NCBI GenBank assembly: GCA_029851415.1
Contig: CM056743.1
Span: 92,974,501-93,038,500 of the forward strand
Direction of reading: 5' to 3'
Origin: Eretmocerus hayati
Taxonomy: Eukaryota; Arthropoda; Insecta; Hymenoptera; Aphelinidae
DNA: 64,000 nucleotides
Of the stretch, positions 25,326 through 36,855 are shown one piece after another; position 1 is the first letter of the stretch, and the number at the start of each line of letters is the position of its first letter. The position numbers and the translations under genes are program-made. The notes under the pieces are model-generated. The model searched no databases. It was given only the letters and a program-made list of their open reading frames with translations, and was not told the origin of the DNA.

Positions 25326-26272
25326 ATAATATTCTATCTGTTAATCAGAATTCTATGTCAATGTAAAGTACTTCAATGACATCTGACTCACGAAGTCGCA
25401 CGAATGAATAAATTATGACAAAATTGAGTCAAACATACGATTCTCGGTTAAAGGTTATCACCCGCTTATTGTTATCAGGAGTTCTTGGCCCGACGCGATC
25501 ACATTGAGCGGGACTCACTGTATATAGACGCTCCGATGCGACTAACATCAGCGTCGGGCAGAGCCTGATAGTGTGCGTATACTCCGCCCCTGGAGAGTCA
25601 TTCAAACGCCACACTATCGAGAGACGAAACGCTATCGGCGTTCAAAATCATTTTTCCAAACTTTGCCAAATTCCTATCTTTGTTACTCCACCATCTCAAA
25701 TCTTTCCATCAAAATCCTTCGATGCAACTTCGTATTTGAACGAAGCTCGAAGGTACGCATGCTCAAAAATATACATTTAGTTGAGTATGTGTGAAAACCA
25801 GTACACAAACTGGTATGTTAAAGGCATTGCTCTGTACAGCCAAACATCTCACATTCATACCAAAATTTGAATTTGCCGCCAGAGCACATATATTCATTGA
25901 ATTTAGTTCATTATCCGATCGCAGTGGGGCGCAACCTGCCAAAATGTGTGAAATCGTCATCGAGTATCACGGCGAATCCATCTGAAATTTCTCAAATCGT
26001 CAAATTCGCGAGCGCACAAATTTGAGCGCGACTCATATATAAGGACGCTCCGATGCGACTAACATCAGCGAATAGCCCCATAGTGTGCGTGTATTCTGCC
26101 CCTAAAAAGTCGTCCAAACGCCGCACTATCGGGAGACGAAAGGCTAATTGCGTTCAAAATAATTTTTCCAAACCATGCCAAATTCCTGTCTTTGTTACTC
26201 CACCATCTCAAATCTTTCCATCAAAATCCTCCGATGCAACTTCGTATTTGAACGAAGCTCGAAGGTACACAT

Positions 26273-29200
26273 TAGGGTGAGCCGAAAAAACATTTTTTTC
26301 GGGAATCGCTTAGCATTAGGTGGGATTTTCTGTCTTTGAGTGTGAAACAGTGGAAAAATTTTCGCTGCTCGCTCAAACTTGAATTTTTGAGGTGGAGCAA
26401 GAGCTCTGAAGATTTGACGATTTCATTTGAAAATCGTTTCATTCGCACTTTTGACGTATCTTAAGCCGGGAAATCGTAAAATCGGAATGCACCGGATTTC
26501 TCCATCTAGGAGTGCATCGAAATATGTCATTCGAGTAGAAAACAACCTGACAGTAGAGCACAGGACCATCTATAAGGAAATTCATTATTTAGATTGCTAC
26601 AAACGTCTTAGATTGTAAAAATCCCTCTCCTTTCTTCATACGGGCTTGGGACCGTCATCGGCAGGATTATTTGTTTTTGTTTTTCAATTTTTTCTATTTC
26701 TTCCGACTTTATGGGGTTTTAATAATTCCTTTCTTCTCCCTCCTTCTCTCAATTGATATGGGAATAGTACGTCAAGGCGCAGTGATATGTTCAAGAACTT
26801 TGAAATCTTGCTTTGATTCAAATCTTGGCAAAGATACAATCTCTGGAAAAGAGAGTTGTTAATATAAAATTCTCTCGATTTTCTTTGCCACATACTTCAG
26901 ACGATGCTCCTGTCACTATTTCCACGGTCAGTTCGACAGCTTGTGTGTGGCAAGGATAATCGTTGAAATTCCAAGTCACAGGTATCGGATTAGTCTTTAG
27001 CATAGCCTCAATCTAATCGATCTTCAGTTCTCGGAGAACGGGCGGAGAATTTATCTCACAGGATGACCATTCAATCATATCAGTGTATTTTCTAGCTTCA
27101 AAATTGATTTCTGGAATTCTGAACTGACGGATTATGCCCTCCTCATTCTTCTCTGCGTGAAGTATCTTCTCCAGAGCTGATTTCCTCACGTCAAAATCTC
27201 CATCGTTCATCATAGCAAATAGAATATTTCCCGGAGCTACAAAATATCCATTTCGTTGTATCACGGGATCTATCACAGTGAGATACTCTGCAGGTAAGTA
27301 TCTTGAAGCTATAATGAAGTCAGAAAGATGTTTGGGTCCATTTTAACAGATTTTCCAAATTTGATGCGAAACCAAGATGGCGCGTAAACTTTCACAAGGA
27401 AGCCTACGACAGTTTTCATCTCGTTGCTAGGATTTTCAGTGGAGATGTATAGTCTCAAAATATGGTTCGACATCGTCAACCATCGGGCATGGGATACGTT
27501 CCCTGGGAAAAGATCAGCTACATCCTGAGGACAGTTACCTGATTGAATAGCTCTGCACATTTGGAGTAAATACATCTGATCACTATTCAACTCAATTGCA
27601 TCATAATCAGGCAAATAACAATCAATTGCTTCGAATTCAACGACTGGCAAATTCTCGCAGCCAATTAATTTCTTGCCTATCGGCCCTGAAAAGGTGTTGG
27701 GACCTGTTGTTATGCCGTCGAGTAGACGAAACAAGTGCCTCAGAGGAAGTTCGTTAAAATGTAAGAGACATATAAAACGCTGAAGCGATCGGCTCACTCT
27801 CGATTCCAGCAGAGAAATCACACCCTTCTTGTTACCTGTATTTACTGCCGTACCATCACACCCCACAGTTTCAAGAGTCTCAATAAACTCGGGGTAATGT
27901 TCTTCAACGTATGAAATCATACAATTTGATACATCAGTAGCAGTACCCGATTTCGGTGTCACGTGACTGATATATTTCGATCCCGGCTTGTTAATGAGTG
28001 AATAATGTTCTTCCGTGATTTTGGTTTGAGAGTACTTATCGCCTTCCATTACGACAATTTTAGTTTTATCTTCTTGGCCATCAAAATACAAACTATGTAT
28101 ACCACTAATGTATCTATCAGTAGATCTTATATTGGCAGCAACCTTTGATTTATCTCTCTGTAACTTATTTTTATCTGTGCAAAAGCTTCAAAAGACTCCG
28201 ATACAGATCCGACATCGACTATTGCAGCAGACGCTATTGCTGCTGCAGCTCTATCCGACACCCCGTATCGCTGACTAATAGCTGCTGTATTTCTCATGTT
28301 GACTCTCACTTGAGATGTAGATGGCTGTCGACAAGAAGGTGGCCTGTAAAACTCTTGTGAATCTGGATCGGTGCTCAAAAATTTTCTTCTGATGAAGGCA
28401 ATACATCTTCTTCGAATGGCATCTCAATGCAGCTCTTCTTGCAAAGCTTTGAGTCTTTCTCCCTCCTTCTCGACTTCCTTTTGATTTTATTCTTTCCATT
28501 AGAATTCACAGGACCGATAAATAAAAGTCTCTCCGTTCTTTGATCTGTTCAAAAACTTCCCTTGGACTTGGGAACTTTTTTTCCTTTCGGACAATTACAA
28601 TTATCAAAGGAATCACATTTGCAAGATGCTATATCAAACAGCTTAAAAGAATCTGATTTGAACTTATTCACTCTATTCTTGGTGTGGTCACTTGTGACAA
28701 TGCGCTTCAGAATTTTCTTCATTTTTGTATAATCCTTGTGATATCCCAGGACAAGAAACTTACGTCTCTCACGACCGAACTCGGGATAGATGTCCTAATA
28801 TAAACTTATTCAACTTCATCACAGACAAGGCCGTCAATTTTAGAATTACCCGGAGTTCTTCTATTCTTTCGAATACCAAGGTGCTTTGTTTCGAAGGAAA
28901 AACACATGAGAACATCTTGATGAGTAGGCAGAACAGACCGCGAAAGATCTCTTGGTAGTCCAAATATAGGGCATTGGAAATCTCGATCAGAGTGTCTTGA
29001 TCTAACCATTATATCTTGTCACTGATACAGAAGTACTGCCAAGTAGATAATGATTAGCGTGTAGAGTTGAGAAGAATCAATAAGCGCAGCTTCAAATTCC
29101 CAATCAGTGTCAGTCTTGGCAGAGAGCGGAAACTTCAGCTTGGAGAGTACCACTGTGTATCCATGCTACACATGTCACTGTGCTATACTGATTCAACCAT

Positions 29201-29944
29201 GAAGGATTTGCTCTCGGCATCACTACTATCTGCGGTAATTGTGTAATCACTTTCACGAGCGTGTGCGAGGTTACTAACCAACACTTCTCGAACGGTTCCC
29301 GAGTCGACACGCGCAGCAGGTGACTTATGAGGAACTAGATCCCGCACCGCGGAAACCAGGTCATAGCAGATCGACTACACTAATCTGATTGCGAGAGTCC
29401 CTATTACCATCACCCGCCACCTAGCGGTGGCGCGCGGAACACTTGGGCGGAACTCGGAGGGTGTTTTCTCTGCAGTGTCAACGTCACATTTGATCGAAGA
29501 AGCATCATCATCTCCAAACTGAACTTTTACAACCATCTTCGTCAATATTGAGCTGGACACCTTATCACGAGATGGCGAAGAATCAGTGGGCTCATGATTC
29601 TAGGAATGTTTCGATTTGTTCTAGTTTTACGATCAATTATATCGGAAGGGCGAGTTACATATCTAGATATTGAGTTTATACACATTCGAGAAAGTTGTGA
29701 TTCAGATTAGTGTAGTATACGTCGAACCAGAGACGTATGGAAGCGAGTATCAAGAAATTGTCCAAAACGAAGGCGAAAAATGCCCTTTTCTCAATAATCT
29801 CCGAAACTTCAGAGCTCTTGCTCTACCTCAAAAATTCAACTTTGAGCGAGCAGCGGAGATTTTTCCACTGTTCCACACTCAAAGACAGAAAATCCCCCTA
29901 ATGCTAAGCGGTTCTCGAAAAAAATGTTTTTTCGGCCCACCCCA
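26273..29944 (-). mobile_element. hAT-type DNA transposon nested in foldback copy C
   Basis: A 3672-bp element flanked by the 8-bp direct duplication gtacacat (26265-26272 and 29945-29952). The terminal inverted repeats are about 143 bp (26273-26416 and 29803-29944), starting TRGGGTGRGCCGAAAAAAC. An 8-bp target duplication and TAGGG-type ends are hAT hallmarks. The coding region on the minus strand is a pseudogene. Intervals 26450-26810 and 28830-29800 hold no recognised gene. Confidence 0.88.
26818..28750 (-). pseudogene. hAT-like transposase, several lesions
   Basis: Coding similarity begins near 28750 with GYHKDYTKMKKILKR and a Cys-rich FDIASCKCDSFDNCNC segment (probable zinc-binding region). 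It continues through a GVSDRAAAAIASAA block (28127-28378), the core (28091-27309) and the C-terminal parts (27276-27013 and 27003-26818). The core has VGCDGTAVNTG, then a CLLHFNEL box (the CxxH of hAT enzymes) and HARWLTMSNHILRL (the RW element). Lesions: frame changes between 28499 and 28091, a frameshift at an A-run near 27341 and an in-frame TAG at 27013. I recall this protein type from many arthropod genomes, usually unannotated; that recall and the hAT placement are unverified. Confidence 0.7.
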
Positions 29945-30067
29945 GTACACATGCTCAAGAATATAATCCATTCAATTGAGTATGTGTGAAAACCAGTACA
30001 TAAACTGGTATATTGAAGGCATTACTCTGTACAGCCAAACATCTCACATTCATTCCAAAATTTGAAT

Positions 30068-31091
30068 ATCGACCTTGGAGCCTATAAACCAAAATAACCG
30101 TGAATATGGAGACACAGAAGGGGACAATTCCACAATCTATTCGCATACATGTCTTCACAATCATAAGATTGTTCGAGCTCAACAATGGTGCCTTTGCAGT
30201 CGTTCAAGTGGGTTCATAGTGTTTCTGTGTCTCCAAGACTTCGATTGATTGTGGAGAAGACTATGGTTCATCATGAGCTTTGTGGACACAAATTGAAGAG
30301 CCTCATGCAGAGTAACACAAGGGTAATCAGACGATTAAACTAGGTGAAATCGCCGCCATCGCTGACAAAATTATTCTGATGGAATTTCTGTGCAGGATCT
30401 ACGCGGAAGGACCCTTCTGAATCCAAAAATCTCTGTTGCCAGTGCAAGTATCCATCATCAACATTGGAGAAACAATGGATCATTTGTCGGAAACATGAAT
30501 TTTTGCTATCGGATATCGTTGAAAATATCCCGATCAACAACTTTTCACTCCGGGAACATGAGATTTTTCGATTTTCGTAAATCACATGAGAGATTTTCTG
30601 TTTCAAATCAGCCGAATAATCTCAAAGAATTGTTTCCGAACCGAAGAAAATTGTTATCGACGACTCACTTGAGCAATATCATTTCAAACAATTATGCAAT
30701 GGAATTTCGTCTGGCAACATGGAATTTCTGATTCAAAAGAGACTTACGTAGAAGATTCCGCGTAATGTCCCATCAGGATAGTTCTCCCAGCAATCGTAGT
30801 GATTTTCCCTAGTCTGAATCTGGGATTGAAACTATCTCCAAAAAGTGAAAGGATCTCTGAGAGGAAAATCTCATGGAAGGGCAAAACTCTTAACACTTCC
30901 AGAGATGGTAAACATTCTTGTATTTATGATTCTTACAACAGACTATAAACGAATTGTGGTGAATAGGGATTACACCAGTCGAGATATTACAACGGGTGAA
31001 TGTATGAGTGAATAAGTACTCAATCAATTTGAACAAATACTGTTGATCCTCGTTCGCTTGTTCGCTCGTTCAATTTCCTTTCCATAAATAT
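30068..31091. other. Spacer
   Basis: No recognised gene. A weak inverted pair around 30090-30130 and 30205-30240 shares gagacacagaa and its complement. Frames at 30340-30731 look like chance. Confidence 0.35.
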
Positions 31092-31275
31092 TCACCTTAC
31101 CGCGAAAGATACCTCAGCCAGTTGCGTAACTGGCCGAAGATTTCAGTCAGTTGCCTTACCGGCTAGACTGATAGGAATAAAATAAAAGCTCCCACGCAGA
31201 GTTGTCCATCTGCGTGCCATTACGCAACTGACTAGACAGTTACGCAACTGGCTGATTTACCTATCCGGTTACGAC
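31092..31275 (+). mobile_element. MITE-like repeat, copy 2
   Basis: Matches 14151-14340 across its length (aagatacctcagccagttgc at the left, ctgatttacctatccggtta at the right). The ends share the inverted 19-mer tcagccagttgcgtaactg. It is better preserved than copy 1. Confidence 0.65.
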
Positions 31276-32125
31276 AAGTTCGAAACAATATGGATTGAAT
31301 GAAGTAAAGATGTCGTGAAATTTTGTCATTTTTCATCGGATCGAGAATAGGTTGCAGAAAATTTTTAACAAAATAAGAACAAACATAGTTCCTCAGCTAT
31401 CTCATGTTCTCTTGTCCAGGTACTCCCATAGGTCGATTCGATTCCAACACTACAAAACGCACTTCTTGTTCCCACATCAAATCTGTGCTGACATTCAGAT
31501 ACAACTGAATTCCCCGAACTTCAAAGCCTTTTATATTTTATGGCCTCTCAATTCTCGGAGGCAGTTATCGGTTGTTTCAACTCAAGGAAGTGTCACGTTT
31601 TCGCGGAATGGTGCGAAAGCCGAGGTGGGTCACCGCGCGCACGCACAGCGATACAATTACAGCGTACTGCGCGCGGTCGGACAACATACTACTCCGATCG
31701 CGAGACACGCAATCTTCAACTAAAAATGACGAGAAATTGGCATTACCATTGAAAATTGGAGCACTATCGAGGAAGCTGCTTGCTCGGATCAAGTAAAGTT
31801 TAGTTCGCCTCATTTGCCTCTACTGTACATCGTTTCCTGAGAAATTTGACCCATACCAATACTTTTCGATGTGCTTGAGCACATCAACAAACTAATTTTG
31901 TAGTTGACCAAATACTGTCGAGCTATCTGTTTCCCCTCACGTGTATGAGAAGCGCATATCCGTGAGATTACTCGAGTTTCTCATAAAATCAGGATGTTCA
32001 GGCTCTGAGATGTGCAGATGAGGCGTTATCAGCTTATCTTGCAGAAATTTTCAACTCTTCCATTTTTTTCGTTATGAGAGAATGGTTTCCATAGTAAAGG
32101 ATTGGAAATCTATATAATAAGGCTA
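31276..32125. other. Spacer left of the LTR locus
   Basis: No feature recognised. Overlapping frames at 31352-31813 on both strands lack coding character. Confidence 0.35.
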
Positions 32126-32131
32126 CCGTAG

Positions 32132-32422
32132 TGTAACGTGGTGAGGGATTCAGTCTCCAAAATGAACACGAGTGATTGGGTTGAAGAGTGACTAATATGT
32201 ACGAGAGATAATTGATGGTTGAGAGAGTGTGTGTGGATAGTTAGGTTGGTTCGAGCGGTCTGTTCGCGGCGTGGCCCGTCGTCCGCGACGATGGGTCCGC
32301 GACGCAATATCGCTTTGGTGGGAAAACGGGTGATTATCCGTCAGAAACGCTGACAGTGCACCTGGTGCATCGTCAGGTGACGGAGAGAGGCCCGGGCCGG
32401 AGACTCGAGACTCACCACGTCA
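32132..32422 (-). repeat. Left LTR
   Basis: Starts TG and ends CA. The termini are themselves inverted (tgtaacgtggtgag / ctcaccacgtca), so strand cannot be read from the ends. A partial echo of its end (tggccggagactcg) follows at about 32431, suggesting local rearrangement at the inner boundary. Confidence 0.82.
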
Positions 32423-32865
32423 CAGGCGTGCCTGGCCGGAGACTCGCATCGTCCCCGACGCGGTGACCTACATTACAATACATGAAACAGCTGTGGCCTC
32501 TTGAGTGGCCTTCGAATCATATGGTTGGAATCATATGTTATATTATGGTGCTTGCGCGAGCAAACACATGCTCGTATGAATGTATGTGTGAAGTCATGTG
32601 AAAGCGAGAGTGTCAATATCCGTGTGGGTCGCGATACAAATTCTTATCGCGAACTCTCTCTCATTAAAATCGTTTAGACTTAAATACTTTCATTCTCTTG
32701 TTTCTAATCTTACGAAATGTGATTTTTTTGTTCGCATAGGATTATGCTTGAAAGTTGAAAACATGTTCGATGAGATTTCTAAAAATCATAAATATGTTTT
32801 TTGAATAATTAAATCTTCTTTCTTGATCTTTTCGAGCAACCTTTATTGGGCAATGTTTTGCCGAC

Positions 32866-32896
32866 GTTTCGGCTATTTTTTTATAGCCTTCTTCAG
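32866..32896 (-). ncRNA. Hammerhead-ribozyme-like core of a Penelope-type element (degenerate)
   Basis: Read on the minus strand, the segment gives CTGAAGA, then a perfect 6-bp stem II (GGCTAT / ATAGCC closing an A-rich loop), then CGAAAC and GTC. This is the layout of the hammerhead motifs reported in Penelope-like retroelements. The invariant CUGAUGA box has A in place of its second U, so self-cleavage is probably lost. The flank (gcaatgttttgccgacgttt) is also typical of such elements. Only about 110 bp (32821-32930) is recognisable; no GIY-YIG or reverse-transcriptase frame remains. Confidence 0.5.
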
Positions 32897-32930
32897 GGCT
32901 GTAAAATGTATTCATCAATGTATTCATAAA

Positions 32931-34771
32931 ATGTATTCATCAATCATAAATATGTTTAATGAAATTCTTGGAAATTATTAACAATCAATTATTAACAATA
33001 AATCTTCTTAATTGTATGAATATATGAGGTTCTATACCTCTATTTGATGCAAATGTCTTACAAAATTATAGAAGCATTGAAATGTTTGGAAAAAATTATT
33101 AATAGATTGTTTATAAACAATGTTCCTACATTCTATGGTTATTTATATGAGATCCTATACCTCAATTTGATTAAAAAATTTTCCCGCAAAAAGTTCATTT
33201 TTTGTATGAACAGTACCCTGAATGTTATTAATAAATTATACAATAAACAAATAATGTACATACGATAATTGTCCATAGTTGGGTATTCCGTTCAAAAGTG
33301 ACATTCGTCGAATTCGAAATTTGGCTCAGTTGATTTGAGAAAAGAGCTCGACTATTCCTATCGGTCTCTCACTGTTTCTCCTTCGTTCTCTGGTATACAA
33401 TAGGTATACTATATATAGCTATATACTGCCATAGTTGGGTATAGCATTGAGAAATTTTCATCGCTTGCAGCTGTGGGATCATTTCCCATCAGCCGCAGGA
33501 AATACTTTTTCTTTCTTGAGATGATTTTAAGTCCCATTTCGATTCTAATATCATAATATTTTCGGACCGATTATTACATGGAGTTTTGGTTCAAAAAGCA
33601 TGGCAAATGGTTTTCTCGAAACCTGGAATTGTGAATTTCGCACTATGACAATTTTCAAAATTTGCTCTTTCCTAGAAATTTTCGATCAAATAGTCAGATA
33701 GTCCTTGGGAAGACCTTCAATTTGAGCATTTGAACGTTTAAATCGGATCACAATTGACCGAGTTATGACGGTTTTTCGTAAACCAACTTTCACGTACGGA
33801 AAACTAATTTATAGGGATTTTCACTCTACTGTGGGAAAATTTTTGGCTAGTCAGTCGGTTTCGCTTCTACTGATATACAATATGAGGAATATTCATACCA
33901 ATTTTCAAGTTGATATCATCACAATTCCTCGATATATAACAAAATACGCACTCATTTTTAGTGCCGACGGTAAATTCTCGAATGTAATTTGGACCATATA
34001 ACATTGTGGTCTCAAAATTCTCCTATTCAGTCATGGGTTTCTGTTATTAGTCTTACTTCAAGGTATTACATTAGTTAATCTATCTTTCACAATTACACCA
34101 CGAAATTCGAATTCTGAGGTGAGGAATTTGAGTTTTCGCATACTGTCAAATTTCGCATCGAAATTCTACATTATTCGCTTTAAAATCCTGTGATCTCATT
34201 TTTGAAGTTTCTAATGGTGTTCATAGCTATGAGTATACTTAGTTATATAGATTTGTCACGGTAATAAATGTTCACAACCGTTATTTGAGCAAAATTCATG
34301 TCGTGGTATCGACTTTTTCATTTAAAATACGCATTTCTCGGCTACTTTTCGATGAAAACTCATAACGTCTCAAATTAAAATTCTAGCTTCTCTGCGTCCC
34401 TTTTGGCTATACAAATGATGGAAACAGTTACTCTTGGATGTTATCTACCTTGTCTCATCGTGATACGCATCAATTCATGCGTTTGTTCACGCTACTTTTC
34501 GAAATTTTGGAGTTGACTTTTTTGAAAAATTTTACCGAGAAATCGGCCGTTTTCTCGACCTTGAGCTAGGTGTGGGATTCAAAATGACCCTGTACGTGTT
34601 TGAATGGGTACCTGTGTGTATAGTGAAGGTGATCTGCTGTGTTTTGTGCTGAGTTTCGGCGATTTGTGGCGCGGGTGATGTGTCACGCGGTGAAAAGTGA
34701 TCTCGATGTGTGTAATTTGGGTGCACTGCGGTGCAAGTTATAGCTCCGGAACAAAACGTCCGATCGAGCTG
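32931..34771. other. AT-rich spacer with a small tandem duplication
   Basis: Two diverged copies of a block (tatgaggttctatacctcta at 33024, tatgagatcctatacctcaa at 33146) lie about 122 bp apart, and ccatagttgggtat occurs at about 33273 and 33431. No gene recognised. Confidence 0.45.
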
Positions 34772-36125
34772 AAAGGACCCCGCACAAAACCAATGGGAAG
34801 TGGCTTAAGGCCAATTTTGATGGAACTCAGCAGTGTTGTAGATCATTCTATGCTGATCAACTTTGTCAATGGGCACGAAGAGCGCCTATGGCTCATTTTT
34901 GAGATATTTTAATGGAAAGTACGCAATTAGTTGAGGTTACGTGTAAGCTTTGTTGTCACTTATTATTGATTTTTTTTTTCACAAAAGGCTATTCACATTC
35001 CTCGAACGTATTCGAGCTATCTTATATTAGCCAGTAAAGTTCAGTCAGGGCAGAGAATCCGACGAGTTACTTGGTTCATATTGAAATCATGAAGAACTGA
35101 TTACAGTTTTTGAAATATCTTCATCTCCTCTTAGAAGTGGTCCGTTTCTTAATTGCATGACCCAGTGTTGGGCAAATCTCAAAGAGATACGAGCCATATG
35201 TGAATGGTCAGTAGCTACTGTAATTGCGTACAACATTACTGATTATAAGCCTTCTGATGAGTAGTACATGTATCTCGAAAGCGTGGGTGGAGGAAGCTGG
35301 GGATGGCTTCATCGTAAAAAATCTGTTTCACGAAGCATAGTGCTGGGCGTCTTTCTACTCGGGGGTTTTTGAGCTCACTGACCTCAAAAACCCCCGAATA
35401 GACGATCCCCCGTGCAGCAATATCGATTTTTCACTGCAGCACCCCTCCCCCGCATAGTCCAACCACGGAGCCTCCGCATCACGAGATAGAGTCTGAACGA
35501 TAACATATCCGAGCTCAGCGACCTCGAAAACCCCCGAGTAGAGGGATGTCCAGCACTATGCTCCGTGAAACAGATTTTTTACGATAAAGCCATCCCCAGC
35601 TTCCTCCACCCACGCTTTTGAGATACATGTACCACTCATCACAAGGCTTATAATCAGTATTGTTGTACGCAATTACAGTAGCTACTGACCATTCACATAT
35701 GGCTCGTATCTGTTTGAGATGTGCCCAACACAGGGTCATGCAATTAAGAAACGGACCATTTCTAAGAGGAGATGAAGATATTTCAAGAACTGTAATCAGT
35801 TCTTCATGATTTCAATATGAACCAAGTAACTCGTCGGATTCTCTGCCCTGACTGAACTTTACTGGCTAATATAAGTGCTCGAATACGTTCGAGGAATGTG
35901 AATAGCCTTTTGTGAAAAAAAAAAAATCAATAATAAGTGACAACAAAGCTTACACGTAACCTCAACTAATTGCGTACTTTCCATTAAAATATCTCAAAAA
36001 TAAGCCATAGGCGCTCTTCGTGCCCGTTGACAAAGTTGATCAGCATAAAATGATCTACAACCCTGCCAAGTTTCATCAAAATTGGCCTTAAGCCACTTCC
36101 CATTGGTTTTGTGCGGGGTCCTTTG
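34772..36125. repeat. Large near-palindromic (foldback) element
   Basis: The left arm (34772 to about 35385) is the inverted copy of the right arm (about 35510-36125). Matching marks are aaaggaccccgcacaaaacc at the outer ends, ttcacaaaaggctattcaca in the middle and tttctactcgggggttttt inside. The loop is about 125 bp and contains cccctcccccgc. A second small hairpin sits at 35357-35402 (ctactcgggggtttt...aaaacccccgaatag). The arms differ by scattered substitutions. There is no coding capacity, and no target duplication is obvious. Confidence 0.85.
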
Positions 36126-36447
36126 AAAGGGGTGGACTTTGATCACTGAGGATTCTGTTCCGATGAAACTTTTTGGAAAATTTTGGAAATTCGGGGGGAA
36201 AAATTTTTCGGTTTTGCGGGTCGGTCGTAAATCGATCCGAGTGACACACTGTTTACTTTTTGAGCTGCTCTCGCACAGGAGATCTCTTTTCGAGATTGTG
36301 CGGGATCAGTTATTGTATCCAGCCTCCAAGGGAGTATTATATACTCTCCTTAGATTTGCTGGCTTTGGTATGTGGCAGTGTTGCCGTTCTTTTGCTGACA
36401 TTCCTCCCGGCCAATAACAACATCAGCTGTTTGGTACTTTGAGACTA
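36126..36447. other. Spacer between foldback element and LINE
   Basis: No recognised feature. The 92-codon frame at 36139-36417 shows no domain. Confidence 0.3.
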
Positions 36448-36492
36448 AGCATGTCTTCAAGATGCAGAGCTACTGCATCTTGAAGACATGCT
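36448..36492. repeat. Perfect 20-bp hairpin
   Basis: Arms 36448-36467 (agcatgtcttcaagatgcag) and 36473-36492 are exact inverted copies with a 5-nt loop (agcta). It lies just upstream of the LINE, outside its reading frames. Confidence 0.9.
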
Positions 36493-36855
36493 GATCAGGT
36501 TAGGTAGGTAACCCATAAACATCTATCTTTGAACATCTCCTGTTTGAACATCTCTCCTGCCGTGCAAATGCCCCTCGGGGAGTTTTTGTTCCAGCTACTT
36601 GCATGCGCTATGAGTGCAGGGTCTCGCATCTAGAAAATCCAGACTGCGGACTTTGCTCGACTCCTCACAAGACAACATCCAACATCAGTAAGGAATGAGG
36701 TTAAGTAACTGAAAGTGCACGAGCAGAGCGGCAACGAGCTGCGAGCGCATCGAACTTAGCGCAGGTACGTCTCGCTCTATCTCTCTCTCTCTCCTGCTTC
36801 TCTGCGTCATCTGCTAGAAGCCTTGTCACCTGGTTCCTTTGACTACAACGGCGAT

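Larger units (their letters stand above)
23426..25520 (+). mobile_element. pogo/Tigger-type DNA transposon nested in foldback copy B
   Basis: A 2095-bp element flanked by TA. The 27-bp terminal inverted repeats start CAGTRAGYCCCRCTCAATG and differ at three positions. The left subterminal region repeats an aatgt(g/t)atc-type motif several times. The single gene inside is broken. Superfamily assignment rests on the transposase, the CAGT ends and the TA target. Confidence 0.9.
22866..25892. repeat. Foldback element, copy B, split by Tigger insertion
   Basis: The left part is 22866-23425 and the right part 25521-25892. The outer ends are mirror images (gtgctccggcggc and gccgccagagcac). Removing the pogo/Tigger element and one TA restores a continuous repeat that matches copy A around 13626. 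The arms run about 500 bp with a short loop and have no coding capacity. Confidence 0.85.
25893..30067. repeat. Foldback element, copy C (half), split by hAT insertion
   Basis: The repeat resumes at about 25916 and runs to 26272, then continues at 29953-30067 on the far side of the hAT-type element. Only the centre and right arm are present. The rejoined sequence (aaggtacacat | gctcaagaatata) matches uninterrupted copies at about 13855 and 25753. Confidence 0.8.

Noticed and set aside
32742..32927. Short minus frame with YKKIAETSAKHCPIK
   Set aside because: It is a translation of the non-coding hammerhead-like Penelope segment.
35230..35290. ctgatgag ... cgaaag resembling a hammerhead core
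   Set aside because: No stem II can form between the two boxes, and the mirrored arm of the palindrome (near 35620) does not conserve the ctgatga box.
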